Assembly: GCA_024278855.1 (NCBI GenBank)
Contig: JAJRSJ010000022.1
Coordinates: 1 to 64,000, forward strand
DNA: 64,000 nucleotides
Reading direction: 5' to 3'
Source: Alphaproteobacteria bacterium
GTDB lineage: Bacteria; Pseudomonadota; Alphaproteobacteria; Caulobacterales; Maricaulaceae
In this document: positions 17,257 through 26,268 of the stretch, in pieces
Numbering within the stretch: position 1 is the first letter of the stretch
How the letters are laid out: each line of letters opens with the position of its first letter
Program-made: the position numbers and the translations under genes
Notes under the pieces: model-generated
What the model was told of the DNA's origin: nothing
The model's input: the letters and a program-made list of their open reading frames with translations, nothing else
Databases searched by the model: none

Positions 17257-18561
17257 ATGGAAAACAAAATTGAAAACAGAGGCACCGCCAAAATCGAGCT
17301 TGGTGGCAATAGTTTCGAATTGCCGGTATACGGCGGCACTATGGGGCCGGACGCGGTTGATGTGCGCACTTTGTATAAAAACTCCGGGCATTTCACCTTT
17401 GACCCCGGCTATACATCAACTGCCAGTACCGAAAGCCAGATCACATTCATCGACGGGCTGAAAGGGCAATTGTTGTACCGGGGTTATCCCATTGAACAAT
17501 TGGCCGAACAATCGACATTCCTGGAAACCTCATATTTGCTCATAAACGGCGAACTACCGACCGCAGAGCAAAACGCGGAATTTACCAACACTATCACCCG
17601 CCACACAATGCTGCATGAACTGGTCGAGCGTTTTTTCCACGGCTTTCGCCGCGACGCTCATCCCATGGCCATGATCTGCGCCACTACTGGCGCATTGGCT
17701 GCTTTTTATCACGACAGCACCGACATTACAGATCCGGTTCAGCGCAAATTAGCCATCCACAGGCTAATCGGCAAAATGCCGACCATTGCGGCGCGGGCTT
17801 ATAAATATTCTATCGGCCAACCCCATGTTTATCCGGATAACTCATTGAATTATTCAGAGAATTTTCTGAAAATGTGTTTTGCCGTCCCGACCGAAGAATA
17901 CGTGGTCAGCCCGGTGATCGCCGATGCTATGGACAAAATTTTCATCCTGCACGCCGACCATGAGCAAAATGCGTCGACCTCGACAGTGCGTCTAGCCGGC
18001 TCAAGCGGGGCCAATCCGTTCGCTTGTATCGCAGCGGGTGTTGCGTGTCTTTGGGGGCCGAGCCACGGCGGGGCTAATGAAGCTTGTCTGAACATGCTCA
18101 AAGAAATCGGTACGGTTGACCGCATCCCGGAATTTATCGCCCGCGCCAAAGACCGCAATGACCCGTTCAGGCTCATGGGGTTTGGCCACCGGGTGTATAA
18201 AAACTACGACCCACGCGCCAAGGTCATGCAAAAAACCGCCCACGCAGTGCTTAATGAGCTAAACATCACCGACAATCCAATCCTTGACGTGGCTATGGAA
18301 CTGGAGCGTATTGCCCTTAACGACGAATATTTCATCGAGAAAAAACTGTTCCCGAATGTGGATTTCTACTCCGGCACAGTGCTTTCGGCCCTAGGTTTCC
18401 CAACCTCCATGTTCACCGTCCTGTTCGCCCTTGCCAGAACAGTAGGCTGGATTTCCCAATGGAACGAAATGCTACAAGACAAATCCCAACGCATAGGCAG
18501 ACCGAGACAGATTTATACAGGTGCGCCCTTGCGGGATTATGTGGCTATGAAGGATAGGTAG
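17257..18561 (+). CDS. gltA: Citrate synthase (type II)
   Basis: 434 residues. It condenses acetyl-CoA with oxaloacetate to citrate, the entry to the TCA cycle and also required for the glyoxylate shunt encoded at 7.4-10.7 kb. Conserved blocks: [20 protein letters not shown] near residue 70, [16 protein letters not shown] around 265-280 with a catalytic His, and [17 protein letters not shown] near 308 with the second His. The length and the N-terminal beta-rich extension fit the hexameric, NADH-sensitive bacterial class. AAGAAAGA precedes the ATG. Probably co-transcribed with gltX. Confidence 0.97.
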   Translation: MENKIENRGTAKIELGGNSFELPVYGGTMGPDAVDVRTLYKNSGHFTFDPGYTSTASTESQITFIDGLKGQLLYRGYPIEQLAEQSTFLETSYLLINGELPTAEQNAEFTNTITRHTMLHELVERFFHGFRRDAHPMAMICATTGALAAFYHDSTDITDPVQRKLAIHRLIGKMPTIAARAYKYSIGQPHVYPDNSLNYSENFLKMCFAVPTEEYVVSPVIADAMDKIFILHADHEQNASTSTVRLAGSSGANPFACIAAGVACLWGPSHGGANEACLNMLKEIGTVDRIPEFIARAKDRNDPFRLMGFGHRVYKNYDPRAKVMQKTAHAVLNELNITDNPILDVAMELERIALNDEYFIEKKLFPNVDFYSGTVLSALGFPTSMFTVLFALARTVGWISQWNEMLQDKSQRIGRPRQIYTGAPLRDYVAMKDR

Positions 18562-18610
18562 ATGGGTGAGTGGTAGGATCCACAAGCGCTGGCCTATAGG
18601 TGAATTTGTC

Positions 18611-18677
18611 CTTCAAATCATGGTGTTGTGGTCTAGCGTGAAGTGCCTACCTCCTCCCACAGCACCATGAAATGAAG
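18611..18677. other. Long stem-loop in the gltA/lpxB convergent gap
   Basis: CTTCA-AAT-CATGGTG-T-TGTGG (18611-18631) pairs with CCACA-G-CACCATG-AAA-TGAAG (18657-18677). This gives stems of 5, 7 and 5 bp with a T-G pair, a symmetric 3x3 internal loop and a 25-base apical loop. There is no T-run on either strand, so it is not a classical terminator. It could be a bidirectional rho-assisted end, a processing site or a remnant of a mobile repeat. The rest of the 322-base gap shows only a weak GAGCGC/GAGTGCTC hairpin. Confidence 0.6.
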
Positions 18678-18883
18678 TGTCAGCATTAGCCAATATTCCA
18701 TATGCGTCTGATGGGTGGATTACTGACCTTGCCAAATGAGTTATGAGCCCGTAGCGAGCGCCCCCGCTTCGAGTGCTCATCTAGCAATTGCAGCCCAAAT
18801 ATCTGTTTTGTTTCTTATTGTCAAACATACATGCGAACGCACACAAAAGCCGTAACTAGCCTATCCATAGTCTTTTACGAAAG

Positions 18884-20056
18884 TTATTTCACTATCTCCA
18901 GCACCGCCCGCCCCGCTCTGGCGCTGGATGTGCCTGCGCTGCCGCCTGCATTGCCTTTGCGCATTTTTTTAGTGGCGGATATTAGGGCTTGGCTGGCGGT
19001 GTTGCGGGTTTCGGGGTTGGTTAGATAGGGCAGCACTGTATCTGCTAGGTTTTTGCCGTTGCAATCATCTTGGATAAATTCCGGCATTAAAAGATGGTCA
19101 TTAGCTATGTTGACGATGGACATATAGTCGGGCTTGAATAGTCGTTTGGCGATTAGGAAAGTGAGCATGTTGAGCTTGTAGCCGACCACGGTCGGAACAC
19201 CGGCGCAGGCCAATTGGGTGGTGACGGTGCCGGAACAAGCAATGGCGGCGTCGGCGGCGGCAAAGCAATCCAGCTTGCGGGTCTCGCCGAGCAAGATCAC
19301 GTCTTGCAAATGTTTCTCCTGGGCCGCAGCCGCCAACACATCTTCGCTAATGGTATCTGAGACCGGCGAGACAATCACCAATTCCGGCAAGGCTTTTTTC
19401 AGCCGCACCACCGCATCCGCGAACGGTGCGGCCAGTCTTTGAATTTCAGACAGGCGGCTGCCGAACAACATAATAAGCACTGGTGTGTCCGGGCCAATAT
19501 TATATTCCGCACGCAGCCCTGCGCCGTCGCCATTATCATAATTTTGGTCAAATACCGGGTTACCCACATAGATGGTGTTCAGCCCGTGGCGGGTAAAATA
19601 GGGTGCGTCGAAACCATGAATGGTCAATAGATGATCAACACCGTCCGCCAAAATCTTGGAGCGCCCCTCGCGCATGGCCCAGACTTGCGGCGCGACATAC
19701 TTTATGACTTGCCCGCTAAACCCTTGTTTTTTCAAGCGTTTTGCAACGCGTATCATGAAACCCCAACTGTCGATCAACACCACTGCGTCTGCACCTGATG
19801 CCATAATCGCGGCGGTAGCCTGTGCAACACGTTGCATGATAACCGGATAGGATTTGAGCGCTTCAAAAAACCCCAATATTGAAAGCGGGCTTATGTCCAC
19901 AGGACTGGTCAGGCCCACGGCCTTCAGCGCTGAACCGCCAATGGCCGACAGAGTGATGGCACCGCCCGTTTGTTGTCTTAGTTCGCGCACCAAAGCGGCG
20001 CCCAATTCGTCCCCGGATTTTTCGGCCGCGACAATGTAGATATGAGGTTTAGTCAT
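18884..20056 (-). CDS. lpxB: Lipid-A-disaccharide synthase
   Basis: 390 residues from the ATG at 20056, which overlaps the end of lpxI by 8 bases. It joins UDP-2,3-diacylglucosamine and lipid X to form lipid A disaccharide at the inner membrane. Family blocks: IYIVAAEKSGDELGAALV at the N-terminus, VAPQVWAMREGR near 125, LLTIHGFDAPYF, and ACSGTVTTQLACAGVP near 285 in the nucleotide-sugar site. It is the last gene of the minus-strand envelope operon and converges on gltA. The open frame upstream of 20056 overlaps lpxI and is not used. Confidence 0.95.
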   Translation of the reverse strand: MTKPHIYIVAAEKSGDELGAALVRELRQQTGGAITLSAIGGSALKAVGLTSPVDISPLSILGFFEALKSYPVIMQRVAQATAAIMASGADAVVLIDSWGFMIRVAKRLKKQGFSGQVIKYVAPQVWAMREGRSKILADGVDHLLTIHGFDAPYFTRHGLNTIYVGNPVFDQNYDNGDGAGLRAEYNIGPDTPVLIMLFGSRLSEIQRLAAPFADAVVRLKKALPELVIVSPVSDTISEDVLAAAAQEKHLQDVILLGETRKLDCFAAADAAIACSGTVTTQLACAGVPTVVGYKLNMLTFLIAKRLFKPDYMSIVNIANDHLLMPEFIQDDCNGKNLADTVLPYLTNPETRNTASQALISATKKMRKGNAGGSAGTSSARAGRAVLEIVK

Positions 20057-20915
20057 GAGCGTTTTGCGCGGTAGCTTCCGGCTTGACGCCGTAAATGAAG
20101 ATATCGTGTTTGTCGGCCTTGGCTCTAACATCTGCGCGGGCCATGACGAATGCTTGGCCTGCCACCAATACAATACCTGATAATCCGGCTTTGGCGGCTA
20201 GCTCAACGGTTTTTACCCCGATGGTCGGTAAATCGACGCGGGCTTCCTGGCCCGGTTTCAAGCATTTTGCCAAGACACCGCCGCGTATTTCACTTGGCAA
20301 TTGAGCCACCCGCTCCAACATTTTATCGGTACCCTCCTGGGCTTCGACCGCTAGCACCAGACCATTATGCACCACCGCGCCCTGGCCTATATCTTGTGCG
20401 CCAATAAGCGCGGCAATCTGCAAGGCTTTTTCCATATCATCCCGGTGGTTTGCGGCAGGTTTAACACGGCCAAGTGCGCCTGTGACCATGAGAGCCGAAC
20501 CCAACACATCTTGAGGTGCCAGGATTTTAAACCCCTCTTTTTCAAACAAGGAAACCATAAATTTAAGCAGAGCGTCATCGCCTTTCGTGGCCGCATTGAC
20601 AATTTTAGCCAGCAACGGCAAATCGCGAATACCGGGTTTTATAGTGGAAAAATCCGGCCGCGACACTGTGCCCGCCATCGCCACATGGCTGCATTTTTCT
20701 TGCTTGAACCGCTTGACGAGCCCGCGTAGCTCGCCAAACCCGAAGCTGCCACCCGGCGCGTCAAAATCTCCGGGCTCAACAAAGCCGCGCAAGGCGGCCA
20801 CATATATACCGTAACCTTGGTTTTGGGCGGCGCGGATCACATCATGGGGCAAGGGGCCGCCGCCTGCAATCAAGCCTATTTTGCCTGGCGCGTCCATATT
20901 TTTAGACCGGCCCAT
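20049..20915 (-). CDS. lpxI: UDP-2,3-diacylglucosamine pyrophosphatase LpxI (DUF1009)
   Basis: 288 residues. It hydrolyses UDP-2,3-diacylglucosamine to lipid X and UMP, the step done by LpxH in enterobacteria. LpxI is the alternative enzyme typical of alphaproteobacteria. Visible marks: KIGLIAGGGPLPHDVIRAAQ at the N-terminus, HVAMAGTVSRPDFSTIKP around 95-112 and the C-terminal GIVLVAGQAFVMARADV. The start ATG lies 2 bases after the lpxA stop; a second in-frame ATG occurs at residue 7. Its position between lpxA and lpxB matches the pathway order. Confidence 0.93.
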   Translation of the reverse strand: MGRSKNMDAPGKIGLIAGGGPLPHDVIRAAQNQGYGIYVAALRGFVEPGDFDAPGGSFGFGELRGLVKRFKQEKCSHVAMAGTVSRPDFSTIKPGIRDLPLLAKIVNAATKGDDALLKFMVSLFEKEGFKILAPQDVLGSALMVTGALGRVKPAANHRDDMEKALQIAALIGAQDIGQGAVVHNGLVLAVEAQEGTDKMLERVAQLPSEIRGGVLAKCLKPGQEARVDLPTIGVKTVELAAKAGLSGIVLVAGQAFVMARADVRAKADKHDIFIYGVKPEATAQNAHD

Positions 20916-20917
20916 TT

Positions 20918-21718
20918 TTACAAACCAGCCCCGTCAGGTAGACAAATTGGCCGCTTGTCCTGGGTCTTGATAAATTCGACCATTTTCGCCACTTGTTGAT
21001 TATCTGCAAACTGGTCTGCGGCTTGCTGTAACCTGTCCTGGAAATTTCCTTCCGAGGCAAATATCAATTTATAGGCCGTGCGGATTTCATGGATTTCTTC
21101 GTGGCCAAATCCGCTGCGTTTAAGCCCCACCACATTCAGCCCGGTCAATTGTTGTCTATTGCCCACAGAAATGCCGAACGGTATCACGTCCTTGACCACA
21201 GTGGTCATGCCGCCGATAAACGCATTTCTGCCAATCCGGGTATATTGGTGGACGGCGCACAAACCGCCAATGACCACATTATCATCAATGGTCACACAGC
21301 CACCGACCTGCGTGCCGTTGGACAATACGACTTTATTACCAACCTTGCCTTCATGGGCCACATGGGTGCCGACCATGAAATAGCAATCATCCCCGATTAT
21401 GGTTTGCGGGCGGCCTGCATCGGTTCCGGGGTGGATATTGACCAGTTCGCGCAAGATAGTACGCGCACCGATTTTCAAGCTGACCGGGCCGCCTTTGTGC
21501 TTGAAATCCTGGGGGGGATGGCCAAGGGATACGAACGGGTAAAACGTGCAATCTTCACCGATTTCCGTGTTGCCGGCAATATTAACCTGGCTAATCAAAT
21601 GGACATTTTTAGCCAGTTTTACATCAGGGCCAACGACACATAGGGGGCCGATTTTTACGCCGTCCGCAAGTTGTGCTTTGCTGTCCACAAATGCGGATGG
21701 ATGAATGTCAATACTCAT
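20918..21718 (-). CDS. lpxA: UDP-N-acetylglucosamine acyltransferase
   Basis: 266 residues. It transfers a 3-hydroxyacyl chain from ACP to UDP-GlcNAc, the first step of lipid A synthesis in the cytoplasm. The N-terminal two thirds form the left-handed beta-helix, seen as hexapeptides such as IHPSAF, IGPLCV, IGEDCT and IGRNAF. The catalytic His is in GTHVAHEGKVGN near residue 125. The C-terminal helical part begins around 190 (VGLKRSGF). Typical length. It lies 13 bases downstream of fabZ in transcription order. Confidence 0.96.
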   Translation of the reverse strand: MSIDIHPSAFVDSKAQLADGVKIGPLCVVGPDVKLAKNVHLISQVNIAGNTEIGEDCTFYPFVSLGHPPQDFKHKGGPVSLKIGARTILRELVNIHPGTDAGRPQTIIGDDCYFMVGTHVAHEGKVGNKVVLSNGTQVGGCVTIDDNVVIGGLCAVHQYTRIGRNAFIGGMTTVVKDVIPFGISVGNRQQLTGLNVVGLKRSGFGHEEIHEIRTAYKLIFASEGNFQDRLQQAADQFADNQQVAKMVEFIKTQDKRPICLPDGAGL

Positions 21719-21731
21719 ATTTGTCCCCGTG

Positions 21732-22184
21732 TTATTGTTCTGCGGTCTTTGGCGTCAACGCCGCCGAGAAGTCCAAATTCATCACCAATTCATCACCCAC
21801 CTGCGCCCGGCCGGAAAATTTATAGAGATGTTTACGCACTTTCACCAATTTACAATAAACACAAAGGGTTTCATTAGGCTTCACAAATCGACGAAATCTG
21901 GTTTTCTCAAACCCGGTAAAGGCTAATAAATGGGTTTCTGTGTCAAAATCGCCCTTAAGCGCCGCCAATAACGCGCCGGTTTGGCCAATACATTCCATAA
22001 TGATGACCCCTGGCATAATCGGGTTACCGTCAAAATGCCCGGCAAAGAAAAACGCATCATGGCGCACATCTATCTCGGTTGTGATGGAATTTTCGCCGTA
22101 CGCCCTAACCCGGTCAAGCATCAGCATGGGGCGGCGATGGGGGAGATATTCTTCGATAACCTCTTGTCCAAATGGCACTTGCAT
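21732..22184 (-). CDS. fabZ: 3-hydroxyacyl-ACP dehydratase
   Basis: 150 residues from the ATG at 22184, preceded by AAGGGAG with suitable spacing; an in-frame GTG at 22205 is rejected on that ground. It dehydrates 3-hydroxyacyl-ACP in fatty acid elongation and competes with LpxA/LpxD for substrate. The hot-dog fold shows YLPHRRPMLMLDRV near residue 13, then HFDGNPIMPGVIIMECIGQ, which carries the catalytic His and Glu. It sits between lpxD and lpxA, the standard arrangement. Confidence 0.95.
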   Translation of the reverse strand: MQVPFGQEVIEEYLPHRRPMLMLDRVRAYGENSITTEIDVRHDAFFFAGHFDGNPIMPGVIIMECIGQTGALLAALKGDFDTETHLLAFTGFEKTRFRRFVKPNETLCVYCKLVKVRKHLYKFSGRAQVGDELVMNLDFSAALTPKTAEQ

Positions 22185-22208
22185 GGCCGCTCCCTTATTT
22201 TGCACACA

Positions 22209-23213
22209 TTATTTTGCAGATGGTTTTTTCTTGACCAATTTACGAATAGCGCTCAATTGCCGCAATTGTTCACGCACCGGTGTCGCAGGCGCGCCGCCCC
22301 ATATTTCCCCGGGTGGCACATTGCGGATTGGTCCGGCTTGCGCCAACAAAATAGCGCCGTCGCCAATTGATATATGGTCAGGAACCCCGGCACCGCCGCC
22401 CATCAGAACTCCGTCGCCTATATTTGCACTGCCTGCAATGCCGACAAACGCCGCAAACATACAGTTCTTGCCAATTGTTACATTATGGGCGATCTGGATA
22501 AGATTGTCGAGCTTACTACCGTCGCCGATTCTGGTTTCGCCAAACAAAGCCCGGTCAACACTGGTGTTACACCCGATACTCACATTGTCACCAAGCACCA
22601 CACTGCCCACATGGGGAATATCCACCCCGCCTTGGTCAGTAAGCGCAACCCCGAAACCTGTGCCGCCAAGGATTGCCCCGTGGTGGATTTTACATCCGTC
22701 GCCGATTTGGCAAAATTCCATAACCACATTGGCACCGATCTGGCAGTTTTCACCAATCTTGACCCCAGGGCCAATGACAGAGTTTGGCCCTATACTGGTG
22801 CCGGCGCCAATTTCCGCCCCTGCGCCAACCACAACGCCTTGGGCCAGTTTCACATGCGCAAAATCAGTGGTCTGCTCCTCGCCGTAGCCCAGCGGCACAT
22901 ACATGCGCTGTAAAACTTTGGCGAAATCTGCCCGAGGGTGTTTTGATATCAGTGCCAGTATATTTTTGCCGCCGACAAGATGGGCTTTACCTGCATGCAC
23001 CAAACAAACCGCAGCAACACAGGCGGCACTTCTCTTGAGGGATTTTTTGCCCTCCAAATAGGTAATATCAACGCTGGATGCTTGATCAACAGGGGCGGCA
23101 TTATGAATTTGGATGTCCGTAAACTGGCCCTCGGGAAACTCTACATCTATTGCACCAACCAAATCAATCAAGCTTAGCGGGCCAAGGTGCTGATAAAATC
23201 GCTCTTTCACCAT
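22209..23213 (-). CDS. lpxD: UDP-3-O-(3-hydroxyacyl)glucosamine N-acyltransferase
   Basis: About 334 residues from the ATG at 23213; a GTG at 23219 and one at 23207 are alternative starts. It adds the N-linked 3-hydroxyacyl chain in lipid A synthesis. An N-terminal uridine-binding domain (about 1-100) is followed by a hexapeptide left-handed beta-helix: IGAGTSIGPNSVIGPGVKIG, HHGAILGGTGFG, and IAHNVTIGKNC with the catalytic His. Length is normal for the family. It lies between ompH and fabZ. Confidence 0.95.
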   Translation of the reverse strand: MVKERFYQHLGPLSLIDLVGAIDVEFPEGQFTDIQIHNAAPVDQASSVDITYLEGKKSLKRSAACVAAVCLVHAGKAHLVGGKNILALISKHPRADFAKVLQRMYVPLGYGEEQTTDFAHVKLAQGVVVGAGAEIGAGTSIGPNSVIGPGVKIGENCQIGANVVMEFCQIGDGCKIHHGAILGGTGFGVALTDQGGVDIPHVGSVVLGDNVSIGCNTSVDRALFGETRIGDGSKLDNLIQIAHNVTIGKNCMFAAFVGIAGSANIGDGVLMGGGAGVPDHISIGDGAILLAQAGPIRNVPPGEIWGGAPATPVREQLRQLSAIRKLVKKKPSAK

Positions 23214-23234
23214 GACCACGCCCGCTCGCCAGTC

Positions 23235-23852
23235 TTACTGTTTGGGTGGCAGGGCAGGTTTGGGCAAAGGTTTGCGCGCCAAACGTTCACGAACCACTGT
23301 GACGGTTTTAAGTTGGCTGTTTAAGCGGCTAATGACCGTGTCTGTAATATCAACCTTGGGCCCGGCAAAGACAACGATTGAGCGGTCCAGGATCACGTCC
23401 GCCTGTTTTTCCGCCACAATGGCTTGAATTATAACCTCAAGCTGTGTTTTGATTTTAGCTATGGCTTTTTGCTCGGTTATTTGCAATTCGGTTTGTTTGT
23501 ATTTCGCTTCAAGTTGGCTTTTTTGCATTTGCTCCTGCAATTTTACTGCGCGTTGTTGTCAATCAGGGCGCCCTTGCAAAGCTTCGGCGCCCATACCTTT
23601 CAATTCCGTCAGTAAAGAAGCGCGTTCAGACGAAACCGGCGTCATTTGCGCTTTCATTTCGGCTTCCATTTGCTTGCCGATAGATGCGATTTGGCGTTTG
23701 ACGTGTTTTCCCACATCAGAATCGATCAAAACCCGTCCTTGATCAATGACCAATACCGTCGATTGTGCCAGAGCCGAATTGGCCATTGTAAGCATTGTAA
23801 CCATTGTGATCATAGTAACAAATATGAGCGTAATATATTTGGGCGTTTTCAT
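23235..23852 (-). pseudogene. ompH: OmpH/Skp periplasmic chaperone with an in-frame TGA
   Basis: The frame opens at the ATG at 23852, one base after the bamA stop. A signal peptide ends ALAQ, then STVLVIDQGRVLIDSDVGKH, the usual OmpH start. At 23561-23559 a TGA interrupts after LQGRPD. The same frame resumes directly with QQRAVKLQEQMQKSQLEA and runs to 23235, giving the expected coiled coil and the conserved C-terminal VVFAGPKVDITD. Total length of about 205 codons is right for Skp, which carries unfolded outer membrane proteins to BamA. So either a real nonsense mutation or a base error. TGA is used as a normal stop elsewhere in this window, so recoding is unlikely. Confidence 0.85.
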
Positions 23853-23853
23853 T

Positions 23854-26256
23854 TTAAAACCTTGTACTTGTGTTAAACTGGAAAGATACAGTTTCATCAT
23901 AAATTTCTCTAAGAATTGGATTGGTAAAGTCGAACCGGATCGGGCCAAATGGCGAGTCCCAGAACACACTTGCCCCATACATTGAACGGATGGACAAATC
24001 ATCACGTATGACCAATCTAGTTGGATCGAGAACCACTTTAAATTCATCGTCGAGCAAACCAACTGTGCCCGCTTCTATAAATATACTGCCCGTGAGAGAT
24101 GCTACAAGCGGAAAACTCACCTCGGCTACAGCATGTCCATAAGCATTACCCCCTAAGGCATTGCCGCGCCGAACGGGGTAAGCGGCTCCGGGTGTCGGAT
24201 CCAGTATCACCTGTCTTGGCCCAATACCCGCCCGGTCAAAGCCTCTAAATGTCTGGGAGCCTTTGAAAAACCTGTCATTAATTAGCACAGAATCGCCCCC
24301 CCAACCAGTAATATAACCGCCGGAAAGTTTGGCCGTCGCCACAACATCTTTGATAATACCGCGGTAAGTCGATGCTCTGAACTCAGTCCGCAAATATTTC
24401 ACATCCCCGCCAACACCGGCAAAGTCCTGTGTCAGAAATACATCGAAACCACGCGTTGGCATAATCGGGTCATTTCTACGGTCCCAACTAAATGTATAGC
24501 CTAAAACTGACGATAACCGGTTATTTTGTTGCCGGCAAAGTTGCGGGTTTGTGCTTGACAAACTAGCCGAGCATTGCACGGATTCTTGTCGAATGGCATA
24601 GCGGGCTTGCAAGCTGGTAAATTCCGTCACCCGAAAAGCCAGAGTTGCTTGCGTGCCAAGACGAGTCGATCTAAATCCTGCTTGTTGGGTGAAATCATTG
24701 GTAATATTGAACAATTCTATCCCGGCGGCCAAATTTCGGTTCAAAAAACGCGGCTCGGTAAAACGCAAGTCAATTTCCTGGCGAAATGAACTGGCGCGAA
24801 TTGCAAACCGTAATTGTTGCCCACGGCCACGCAAATTCCGTTGGCTAATCGTGAAGTCTACCAAAAAACGACTGGCGGACGAAAACCCGGCGGAAAACGA
24901 CAATTCACCCGTGGGTTGTTCGGTCACTTTTACCTCAACAATGGCCCGGTCCGGCGTGACGCCTTGGGTTTCCGTGATCTCAACTTCTTCGAAAAACCGC
25001 AAGGCCCTGATGCGGTTTTTAGATCTGTCCAGTAATATCCGGTTAAAGGCATCCCCTTCAACAAGTTCCATCTCCCGGCGAATAACATAATCAAGCGTGG
25101 TGGTATTCCCGACAATATCAATGCGCTCAATATATACCCTCGGCCCCTCAACCATATTAAACACCAAATCAACGGTTTTCGTATCCCGGTTACGTTTAAT
25201 TTGCGGTTGGATGTCCACGAAAGCATAACCTGCCGCGCCGGACGCAAATGTCAGCGTATCTATAGCGTCTTCTACATCACTGGATTTATAAATCCGGCCC
25301 GTGTTTATGGGTATGATAGCTTCCAAGACTTGCTTATCCAAGGTTTCCAACTCGGTTTCTACAGAAATTTTACCCCATGTGTATTCCAAACCTTCATCCA
25401 CGGTGAAAGTGATATAAAAATCTTTCTGGTTGGGCACCAATTCTGCTACCGCAGACACAACCCGAAAATCGGCGAAACCCCTGTCCGTATAAAATGTCCG
25501 AATTTGCTCCCGGTCATATTCCAACCTGTTGGGATCATAATTATCATTAGAAGAGAAAAATTTGTACCAAATGGATTCCTTGGTGGCCAATTGTGTACGC
25601 AAACGTCTGTCGGAAAGCTCGTTATTACCGATAAAGTTAATTCGCTTGACGCCTGTGACTGGCCCCTCGGTGATTTCGAAGATCAAATCAACCCTGTTTT
25701 GCTCTTGCTGTACTACTTTAGGCACAACTTGCGCCGCAAACCGGCCCGATTGACTATAGAGATCGATAATTCTTTGCACATCCGCCTGTACACGCGACCG
25801 GGTAAATACCGAACGCGGGGCGGCTTCCAGTTCATCGGTAATTTTATCGGTTTTGAGCGCCTTATTACCCTCAATAAGCACCTGGTTAATGATCGGGTTT
25901 TCCACAACCCGGATAATTAAATTCCCGTCGCCCGGCTCAATTAAAACATCAGCAAATAGTCCCGTAGCAAACAGTGTCTTGATGGACATATCAATTCGCT
26001 CATCACTATAACGGTCCCCCGGTGCGATCAACAAATAGGACGCGACCGTATTGGCCTCGACCCGCTGATTGCCAATAACTCTGATGGACTGGATAAAATC
26101 GGGGCGGGTTTGTAAGTTTGCAGGCGGGGTTTGGGCATTTTGTGCATCTTGAGCCTGAGCAACAGGCCCATATACCAGACCAAGGCTCAAAAGCCCCCCC
26201 AAGAGCAAAGCGAGCAGATATGCGCCTATACTGTAACTGGTATCGGTTTTACTCAT
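23854..26256 (-). CDS. bamA: Outer membrane protein assembly factor BamA
   Basis: 800 residues. Signal peptide ending AQAQDA, then five POTRA repeats (about 50-430) and the C-terminal 16-strand Omp85 barrel ending in FNTSTRF with the terminal Phe typical of barrel proteins. It folds and inserts outer membrane proteins as the core of the BAM complex. The conserved barrel motif of the family is seen as GGNAYGHAVAEVSFP, and the fork near the POTRA-barrel junction reads GELSFSAGFSS. It lies downstream of rseP and is followed with one base spacing by ompH, the usual order. Confidence 0.96.
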   Translation of the reverse strand: MSKTDTSYSIGAYLLALLLGGLLSLGLVYGPVAQAQDAQNAQTPPANLQTRPDFIQSIRVIGNQRVEANTVASYLLIAPGDRYSDERIDMSIKTLFATGLFADVLIEPGDGNLIIRVVENPIINQVLIEGNKALKTDKITDELEAAPRSVFTRSRVQADVQRIIDLYSQSGRFAAQVVPKVVQQEQNRVDLIFEITEGPVTGVKRINFIGNNELSDRRLRTQLATKESIWYKFFSSNDNYDPNRLEYDREQIRTFYTDRGFADFRVVSAVAELVPNQKDFYITFTVDEGLEYTWGKISVETELETLDKQVLEAIIPINTGRIYKSSDVEDAIDTLTFASGAAGYAFVDIQPQIKRNRDTKTVDLVFNMVEGPRVYIERIDIVGNTTTLDYVIRREMELVEGDAFNRILLDRSKNRIRALRFFEEVEITETQGVTPDRAIVEVKVTEQPTGELSFSAGFSSASRFLVDFTISQRNLRGRGQQLRFAIRASSFRQEIDLRFTEPRFLNRNLAAGIELFNITNDFTQQAGFRSTRLGTQATLAFRVTEFTSLQARYAIRQESVQCSASLSSTNPQLCRQQNNRLSSVLGYTFSWDRRNDPIMPTRGFDVFLTQDFAGVGGDVKYLRTEFRASTYRGIIKDVVATAKLSGGYITGWGGDSVLINDRFFKGSQTFRGFDRAGIGPRQVILDPTPGAAYPVRRGNALGGNAYGHAVAEVSFPLVASLTGSIFIEAGTVGLLDDEFKVVLDPTRLVIRDDLSIRSMYGASVFWDSPFGPIRFDFTNPILREIYDETVSFQFNTSTRF

Positions 26257-26268
26257 AACCCCTACAAT

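Noticed and set aside
21940-22887. 315-residue plus-strand frame over fabZ and lpxD
   Set aside because: Pro/Ser/Ile-rich product produced by the reverse strand of hexapeptide repeats; spans two real genes.
23235-23852. TGA read as tryptophan or selenocysteine in ompH
   Set aside because: TGA is an ordinary stop for other genes here, such as scfR, and TAA and TAG also interrupt other frames; a local mutation or error is simpler.
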